From Lineus longissimus (taxonomy: Eukaryota; Nemertea; Pilidiophora; Heteronemertea; Lineidae): a DNA stretch of 64,000 nucleotides. Made by a program: the position numbers and the translations under genes. The notes below the pieces were generated by a model, which did no database searches, had not been told where the DNA came from, and saw only the letters and a list, made by a program, of their open reading frames with translations. Below are positions 12,600 through 20,800 of the stretch, one piece after another. The stretch's first letter is position 1. Each line of letters opens with the position of its first letter. The stretch covers positions 13,027,001 to 13,091,000 of the forward strand of contig NC_088326.1 of the NCBI RefSeq assembly GCF_910592395.1, in the 5' to 3' direction.

Positions 12600-13016
12600 G
12601 TTATGAACAGTAATAACACGCAGGAGGACAACAAAACTCCCCATGCTCATGAACAGTAATAACACGCAGGAGGACAACAAAACTCCCCATGCTTATGAAC
12701 AGTAATAACACGCGGGAGGACAACAAAACTCCCCATGCTTATGAACAGTAATAACACGCAGGAGGACAACAAAACTCCCCATGCTCATGAACAGTAATAA
12801 CACGCAGGAGGACAACAAAACTCCCCATGCTTATGAACAGTAATAACACGCAGGAGGACAACAAAACTCCCCATGCTCATGAACAGTAATAACACGCAGG
12901 AGGACAACAAAACTCCCCATGCTTATGAACGGTAATAACACGCAGGAGGACAACAAAACTCCCCATGCTTATGAACGGTAATAACACGCAGCAGGACAAC
13001 AAAACTCCCCATGCTT
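12600..13016. repeat. 46-bp minisatellite, about nine units
   Basis: The unit starts GAACAGTAATAACACGCAGG and continues AGGACAACAAAACTCCCCATGCTCAT. Starts at 12605, 12651 and 12697 show a 46-bp period, which continues to about 13016. Units differ by single bases only (CTCAT/CTTAT, CAGGAGG/CGGGAGG, ACAG/ACGG). The low divergence suggests recent expansion or homogenisation. Confidence 0.95.
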
Positions 13017-13470
13017 TTGTACTACGTGTCAATGAAAACACGTCTTCTTTTGATGATTCTTATCTAACAAATTGATGTCCTTTCTCTTTGTAGTGAATGG
13101 TGCACGGGACCAATTCAGGGGCAAGTGGCTTGTCCAAGGCCGTGACCGCGTCTTATAAACAATGACAACCAGCATAGGAGATTACATACTCCTCGTGCTG
13201 ATAAACATGGTCCACTTATTGGTGCTAGCCGAAGCTTTCGGGATACGGAATAAAGCTTATCTTAACCGGACGTTACCGATACCAGATGGAAGGTAACGCC
13301 ATTATGCTAGTCGTGAAGATGCTGATAAAAGAAGATGTTAGAATATCGTAGATAGTGGCGTTATAAGTTACGACACGTTTATGTTATAGGCAGCAGCTCA
13401 TCTACCTTACACATCAAAAGAAGACAAATGGAACACATTTCCATATTTTTATGTATTTTCAAAAGTGTTT
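13017..13470. other. Spacer, including the 3' flank of the minus-strand peptide gene
   Basis: No repeat or frame of note. The part next to 13470 would be the 3' UTR of the minus-strand peptide precursor. I see only imperfect poly(A) signals there (AATACATAAAAAT on the minus strand). Confidence 0.35.
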
Positions 13471-13803
13471 TTAGGACCCAGTTACGGATGAATTTGCTGA
13501 AAGTTGTGACTTCTGCGACTTTGAAGTAGTTTTCTTCATGTTAGTTTCTTTATCACTGATAATTATGCTAGGCGGTTTTGGTGGTATTAAGCTTGCATCA
13601 ATGTCTATATTCAAATTGAGCTTCGGTAGCTTCTTAAAAAACTTCTCAACTTTTTTCCACCCATTCCTGAACCACGAGGCCACAGACCGCCTGTCGATTC
13701 TTTTCTTAACGAACGCACGAGAAGCGTCTTCTAAGTCCTCGCTGGCCTCAGTAAGATTAACAGTAAACAGAACAGTCACGAGGATCACTGATCGGCTCAA
13801 CAT
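13471..13803 (-). CDS. Putative secreted cationic peptide precursor
   Basis: An intact 110-codon frame that I cannot assign to a named family. Residues 1-20 form a classic signal peptide: a basic start, a hydrophobic core ILVTVLFTV, and a small residue at the cut (TEA). A short acidic stretch (SEDLEDAS) follows, then basic processing sites KKR at 33-35 and RR at 38-39. Residues 40-61 are rich in W, F and K (SWFRNGW, KKVEKFFKKLPK) and would form a cationic amphipathic helix. The tail (about 70-110) is rich in P, S and K. This layout is typical of antimicrobial or cytolytic host-defence precursors, but that role is inferred. On the minus strand the ATG is directly preceded by an acceptor-like TTATTTTACTGTTACAG, so a 5' UTR intron is likely. 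The gene is divergent from the channel gene at 14721. No cysteines are present in the putative mature part. Confidence 0.6.
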   Translation of the reverse strand: MLSRSVILVTVLFTVNLTEASEDLEDASRAFVKKRIDRRSVASWFRNGWKKVEKFFKKLPKLNLNIDIDASLIPPKPPSIIISDKETNMKKTTSKSQKSQLSANSSVTGS

Positions 13804-14720
13804 CTGTAACAGTAAAATAATGTTATTAAAAAGTAATAATCAATCGAATTTCGAAACGGTTCACTAGGAAGCATTGCTGAATTTGTCTTTTCAGCAGGTA
13901 AAACATTGTTTGGGTGGTTGACATTGTTTTGTATCGGGGCTGGGGAGGGGGTCAAAACCTAATCCTATCATTGTCAGGATGGTAAAACACATTGATTTCA
14001 ATAGAAGATCCCTTACCGTATTTCTTCTGTCTCCTGTTACACGTATATCTAGTTTAATGATGTTTTAGAGCAAGCTGCATGGTAGACGTCCAGAATGCTT
14101 TGCAGCGAAACACATATATGACATGTGGTTGTGACACACTGGGATAGTCCTATTTGTTTTTTCAAACTTACATTGTAATGATTTTATGCATGAAGTATCA
14201 ATGCTCACAGCACTCACGTGCATTACCATAATCATGCATTATTATGCAGCAGCTTACCATTTTGCTTTGTATAATATTGATGTTAACGGTGCACATGCAA
14301 TATTATATAAAACTCATGCAATTTATTTTAAAAAAGGTGGTTGTGAATTTGAAGCACACATAAGGCAATCGATGTTTGTGCAACTGCTCAGAGTGTAATT
14401 GTCAATGAAATCTGCGATGTATTGACCGTCCTGCAATCAAAACGTGCAGAATACACAAGTTTATAGTGAGAGGTAGAACGACAACTCGAAAACTAGAATA
14501 AGAAATTCTTTTCATGATTTGGGTGGTTGACGACCAATAGGTGAAAGCAAGAGATTGCCAATATTTCCAATAATATTTACGAGAGAAATTAGCCATCCCG
14601 AATGTATCCTTTCTACCAAGACACAATATGCATCCCATGGCAGATGCCGTGTCCAGATTGAATATCCAGCTCAACTTCCGTTCTGAGAGAATAATCTGCA
14701 AAAAAAGTGCGCCGTCGGAA
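13804..14720. promoter_or_regulatory. Divergent intergenic region between the peptide gene and the channel gene
   Basis: About 0.9 kb separates the minus-strand peptide ATG from the plus-strand channel ATG. It must hold at least the 5' flank and UTR intron of the former and the 5' UTR and promoter of the latter. I found no convincing TATA box or CpG-rich core, so start sites cannot be placed. The assignment is positional only. Confidence 0.3.
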
Positions 14721-14803
14721 ATGGGTCGTTCTGACTGGCTACCGCTGCGTGCAATTTTCCTCTTATGTGCCGTCATGATTGTTATTAGTTTTCTCTTGCA
14801 TCA
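14721..14803 (+). CDS. Channel exon 1: start codon and signal peptide
   Basis: ATG at 14721 opens [10 protein letters not shown] followed by a hydrophobic run [16 protein letters not shown], a good signal peptide. A donor at 14804 (CA|GTGTAG) leaves the frame in phase 2, as exon 2 needs. The donor is not a strong one, and GTAGGA three bases later would be out of phase. In-frame upstream ATGs exist (14628 and 14637), but the hydrophobic stretch sits properly near the N terminus only from 14721. Transcript data could move or replace this exon. Confidence 0.55.
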
Positions 14804-17800
14804 GTGTAGGAAATGGTCTTCAGTATAAAAAGTGTTTTCGATGAAATGATGGCCTCATCACTAAGCGATTAGCGCTGCTGGTTAATGGGGAATAAAGGAC
14901 TTTCTGCTGGACGCTAATTTGCTGAGGAAGCCAAAGCCTAACCCGAGGTGTTATATGGCGAATTAGAAGTCATCGCGGCCACTTGTTGTTCGCAGGAGAA
15001 ACGAGCGCTATTGAATGAGCGGATCTAATTACTAAATGGACTGTCCCTCTCCAGCCCAACACAGGAATCGCCTTTGAGGAATGCATTGTAGTAATTCACT
15101 TGTCATAGAATTTACAAGTCAAAGCCGGAAACGATATAACATAATTGGGAAAAGACAATTTGATTGTGCCGATTAGTAATTTGTTCTTCTGTTTCCACAG
15201 GATTCGGTTAGTTCGACTAGGCTAGAATCGCTATTGTAATAATTTGGGGAAATTAAGGGAATCTTGTAGTCCGAAAGTGCCAGGCAACTCGACGTTTACA
15301 GCTAATCGTTATGTTAACTCCCTTTCGGATCGAAGACGAAGAAGTTCCGTCAGACAAGCCAAACTCTCATCTCTGGACAACATTACTCATCGTTTATTTT
15401 TCTCCGCAGAATACCTACAACGGCTTGGTTCGAAGACATTCTCTTAGACGGGTACGAAAAAAGAGATCCTCCCTCAGAATTCCAAGGTAGGTATAGAATA
15501 TAAACTACTTAATCACAAGTAAACGTAGCGTAAAGGTCTGTACGTTTATCTGCATTCTCCAGTCCCATCACTCTCCATCTATCTCAATCTGGTATAAATG
15601 CTTGCAGAACTATACCTCGCTTTCGCTTGTGCACTCTTGGAGTATGTCAATATCCAGCAGAATATCCTTCCTCTTCCTCTTCTTATACTCGAGTAGGACA
15701 CTAGGAGTGTATAAATACTGAGGGTACAAACACACCGACAACATTTCCGTGGGCTGGGCGTCAGCCGTACCGGCGAAAGTATATTGACCAATCATTTTTT
15801 AAGAAAGTCTTTGAATTTGGAGACATAAGGGTGCTGCCTTGATTTGACACTACAAAGCTGAAATCTAGCTGAAATTGAAATCTGACGGCACTCATGCAGT
15901 TCTATTTAGATCATTGAACAATCGACTTGCCCTTGGGCCTGCACCATCTTGTTCTCGAGTTCAATTACACAGCAGGAGCGGCACACTTCACAAGAAAGTC
16001 CTGGTTGTGGTGCTTGATGTTCTGCTGACTAATGCGAATACTGCTAATCAGGCAACACAAGAAGAAAAGAACCTTTACAATTAGGCTTGCTATGGCTCCC
16101 AAAAGCAGTATGTTTTGATGATTGTGAAAAAAATATCCATTTAGAAAAGAGATAACATCAGACACTACTAAATAGCTGAGCCGTAAAACCTATTTACACA
16201 CAGCTTCAACGAGGCTTTAATTACACAATCGTGCATTCTAAAACTTGCTCAACTTTAAAACTAGCCTCGTTGCACAGACAACCATTAGTTCAAAATGTGG
16301 CACTTGATGTTGTAATCAAAGTCATTTTCCCATCTTTGAAATTAACTTTGGTGGCTTGAATACACCATTTATAACTTCGTAATTGGCTAATTAGGAGGCT
16401 GGTGGGCTGGTAGGTGTCGGATTCTGGCAAAATTAGTGGAATTTAGCTGATGAACCCGAGTCATGCAATGCTGCAAATGCCCCCCAGCGCATTCTGTGAC
16501 AACACGGCTTTAATCTCTGCCCGCGTAACTAAAATCGCCTTAGTTTTTTCATCAACTCTTTCTGAACTGGATTTTCTCTACCGCAGTTGAATATGATAAA
16601 ATTGGCGTAGACTGTAAAGGTAAACCCTCTATCTCTCGACACTTGCATCCCTTCTATCCTACATTCCCATACGCTCATTTCAAATACATGTACATGTTCC
16701 ATCATTTCATATATTTCATATTGGTCCGTGGGTCCGTCCATAACACTTCCATATAACATTACATACTACATGAATAAGGGGCAGCGGTAGGGATTATAGG
16801 GGCAGCGGTAGCGCAGTGGAAGAGAGTCGGCCTCATGATCAGGAGGTAGTGGGTTCGACTCCCGGCCGAGTCACTGCTTAGTTCCCCTACTGGTCGAGTT
16901 CAAGTGAGCACCTTCTGGTTGCTTCTTTTTAGCTAATTGAAACGAGTAAAATTCTACTGTTAGAGTATCACTGTTTTGTTTTAATAACTTTTCTGACGGT
17001 ACTCCATGAAGTGTTGTTTGCTTGTTAAAGATGCATTCATCTATACATATGTAGAATATGTGTATTAGTGAATAGTGTGTTTCATCAATATGCATGGTTA
17101 GTTACACACGTGTCGTTTGTAGTATATAGCAGTAAGTGTGTTACACTTATAACACGTATTTTTTTGCTCAGTCAAATTATGAAAAACACATTTAATGTGT
17201 TCATATTTCGTTGCCTGAACGTACATGGACACAGATAGATTATACCACAGAATATGTATTTATCCGTTTTGCAAATGTTTTCTCTCAGCGAATCTCTCAA
17301 ATATACCATCTTATTCTAATTCATCCGCCAAGTTTAAACAGCGATGAACAAATAGTTACATAGTTGGTATATTAGGAAGTTGAAATGAGTCAGGCTGCAA
17401 TTGACATCTTTAGTACCTGGTAAATGTAAAAATGATAAATTCATCCGATGTTTGCCCTGGAGACGAAAAAGCAGGAAGATTTAGTCTAGTTGAGACTTAC
17501 ATTTGATGGCAGTTTCGTTTTCTTATTTGATATTGGATTTCTTAAATTATGTGGGTTGTACATCAATGTAGTGATTTACAAATTTAATCCTTGAAGAATA
17601 TAGAAATCAAAATTGTTCTTGGCTTGCAATTTACTTCTCATTAGTCGTAACCACCTCAGGCCAAAGTCTACCTACTGCTTCTGTAATGCACATCCGACCG
17701 GCCCACCTAAATACCGACCATAATCGACCTTTGATTCGCCTGCTGTCAGACATCAAAGGGTGACACTCCTTAATGTTTCCATTGTTTTTCTTTTCAGATC

Positions 17801-20800
17801 ATCCAGTTATGGTCAAACTAGGGATATATCTCAATAGCTTTGATGCCATCAGCGAACAGTCCATGGTGAGTCTGACATTCCGATTGACATGGTGGGTAAA
17901 GGTATCTGTTTGCCTAGTCCAGAATTGTCTCATACCAATAATACTATCAAGATCATTCAAAGAGCATAATAGTCTTAATTTATTTCTCGTTGCATCGTAT
18001 GGTATTCTCTCATACTAAGCAATACAGCAATGTCAGTTTTCATTAGGTGGGTGAATGTCCTTCCAATATGCTCCGGGCACAATCGGTTGTTTTTCCCTCG
18101 CAAGTCAGCAATGTTGCCCGAAGACCAGCCGTCGCTAATAACATCAGAACACAACCTATGCTGAAACTCGCACGCTAAAGGTTTGGTTTCCAAGGTGTCT
18201 TGCGGTGTCCAATATTATTTGCCAATCATTATGGGCTGCTGGCTACCTTGTATCGCAAATATTAAACGCGGTAATTCTGTCAGATTAGGTACAAAAGAAC
18301 TTCAAACGGTTGTTTTCTGCATTGCTTGGTTTATCTGAGGCGTTCAATTCGACCAAGGAGAAGAATTTGTGAACAATAAATTCAGGGCATCAGATAATAG
18401 TCTCGTTTTTCTTTGAACTAACACTTTCATGCCAAACGAAGGAGAGTTATATGACTTAGATATTGGCGGACAGATTAAACTGGGGTCCGGAGTTGTTTCT
18501 CAAGAAGGCTGGATCCATTCTCGGACATGCGACAATCGACGTCCACGTTTTGTATTGTTAATTTCAGTGCAATTCAAAACGCTGACGCCAATAAGGAGTC
18601 AGATGCTGAATTGTCAGAGAGGAAATCCAGAATAAGTTGCTTGGAACCCTTTCCTTCATTCTTCATTTGGTACCGACTGAGACCTGGAGAAAAGTAAGAG
18701 ACCACTTGCAGCGTGCGTGCAAAGTTCCCTTCAAGTCTGATAATGTTCCCAGATAATTTGATTTCAGATTTATTCTTCTGATATATTCTTTATCATTGTC
18801 TTCCATTTGTTCTTCTTTTAGGATTATTCCATCAATATATACCTTCGTGAAGAGTGGAACGACCCGCGCCTCAAATTTACACCATTCCCCGGGAAAGGAA
18901 AACAAGTGTTAAAGCTTGCCGACTACATGTGGGACAAACTCTGGGTCCCCGATGTGTTCTTCAGAAACGAAAAGCAGGCTCAGTTCCACTACGTCACGAG
19001 GCCGAATCGATTGATGAGGCTTTACGAGGATGGCACGGTATACTATGCATCAAAGTGAGTGAGATGTGTCCCCATCCACCTCCATCCCTGCCAAAAACCC
19101 ACACCAGGCCTAATCTATTGTCACTTTGAGCCCGTGGTCTATGCGGAGTAGGCAGGGTCTCTCCATATTTACCTTAAGATCCTCACCCTGGAGACTTTGA
19201 GCAGGTAATATGAATACGCTCCCAATGGCACAGTAGATGCCAGTGCAACACAGGACTCCATCCAGAATGAGAAATCAAGAAATCCTAGTAGCTCCTGGCA
19301 AACCCCTCGATCCTCGATTTCTTGTCAAAGACGTTAATTACAGTTCACCGGATATTTTGATTAAACAATGCATCGCTCTTACAGCACACGCTGGAAAACA
19401 AGAAGATGATTTGAAGGCGAAATGGAAACGTTTTTTCAAATCTAATGGAAATTCTGAAAGATTCTCTTCCTGCAATGCTAATGAACTATTGCTTTATTTT
19501 TTTCTGCAGAATAACGACAACATTGGCGTGTCCGATGAAGTTACATAAATATCCGCTTGATACACAGATATGTCCGCTACAGATCGAAAGTTGTGAGTAG
19601 GCCTCTTACACTGGGTATTACAGAATGTACTTGTCCATTGATTGATTTCATCGTCTCATCATACCTGAAGGCTGCCTGTTTTGGCCACCGGACCAATCCA
19701 CCGTTCGCCGATAACAAGAGTCTAGGGTGTCTTTTCCTCATGCAATCCATGTTTACAAACTCGTGGTAGTATCCTCATCGAAAACAACACCTCCAACTGT
19801 AGAGTGTACGCTAAAGAAAAAGTATGCATTAGGCCGAAGTTACATAGACCTCATTCGTTCATTTACCACGAGTCACTTTCCGGGTTTTTCTTTCATTCCT
19901 CGGTGAATGTACGCCACAAGGCCGTGCATTCACAGGGGAAAGAAAGCAAAAGGGGAAAATGAGTCCTGGGAAATGAACGAATGAGGTCTATGTAACTTCG
20001 GCCTTAGGTTTTCTTCTTGAGCTTCCGTACTGAGTAATATCAAGAGGAATACACTGCTATGCATCTCTTGGTAAGATGCATGCATGGTTGTACTAGACTC
20101 GTACAGATGTATGGGGCCAAATACAGGTTTGGGTGGTCTGAACTTCAGATGAGAATTTGCCTTCTGTTGCAGTTGGTTACACGTCAGATGTTCTCTTATA
20201 CAAGTGGCGAGAGAAGACCGTCGAAAGAGAAGACGAGTTAATTCTTCCGCAGTTCGACCTGATAAATTATATATTAGTGGATTGTTCCCAGAATTATTCC
20301 ACTGGTAAGTTCACCAAGTCTTTAAGCATGACCCGCCCTCTCTTTCTATTCAGTTGGGTATACCTCCGATGTCCTCTTGTACAAATGGCGCGAGAAAACA
20401 GTCGAAATGGAAGATGAGCTTATTCTTCCACAGTTCAAGTTGATCAAGTATATATTGGTGGATTGTTCGCAAAATTATTCTACTGGTAGGTGAAACTTCT
20501 GAAAATGTCCTCATTCCGATTATAGCAAGAAACTCTTCCTTTGAAACCCATCTGATTGATGAGCTGTGAAAACGAGCTTATCTTTTCACGGTTCGCGCTG
20601 GTCAGGTATGTGTTGGTGAATTGAGTACAGTACAGGCTAAAGATGAATCAAGCCAGTATGAAATACGTATACACAGCCGAACTCAATAAGCCGTCGTGCT
20701 ATCCGTCACAGTGACGGTCACTCTAATAACGATGATGTGGCTTGGCTGTGACTGGTTCAACGCACGTCCCGACCCCTGTCATATGTGCCTGTTTGTTCTT

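Noticed and set aside
12258-12680. 140-codon minus-strand frame
   Set aside because: It starts inside the 46-bp minisatellite and has no domain or upstream signal.
12600-13016. CRISPR-like array (regular repeats)
   Set aside because: The units are contiguous with no unique spacers, and the DNA is animal nuclear sequence. It is a minisatellite.
13538-13867. 109-codon plus-strand frame with hydrophobic N terminus
   Set aside because: It is the antisense of the minus-strand secreted peptide precursor, whose signal peptide, processing sites and splice context are more convincing.
14402-14776. 124-codon minus-strand frame overlapping the channel signal peptide exon
   Set aside because: Antisense to exon 1, with no recognisable domain.
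15201-15260. Extra channel exon after the acceptor-like TGTTTCCACAG
   Set aside because: The phase needed to join exon 1 and exon 2 runs into a stop within about ten codons.
16799-16873. tRNA-Met gene (CAT anticodon)
   Set aside because: The D stem and most of the anticodon stem fail to pair, and the head is partly duplicated upstream; a tRNA-derived repeat fits better.
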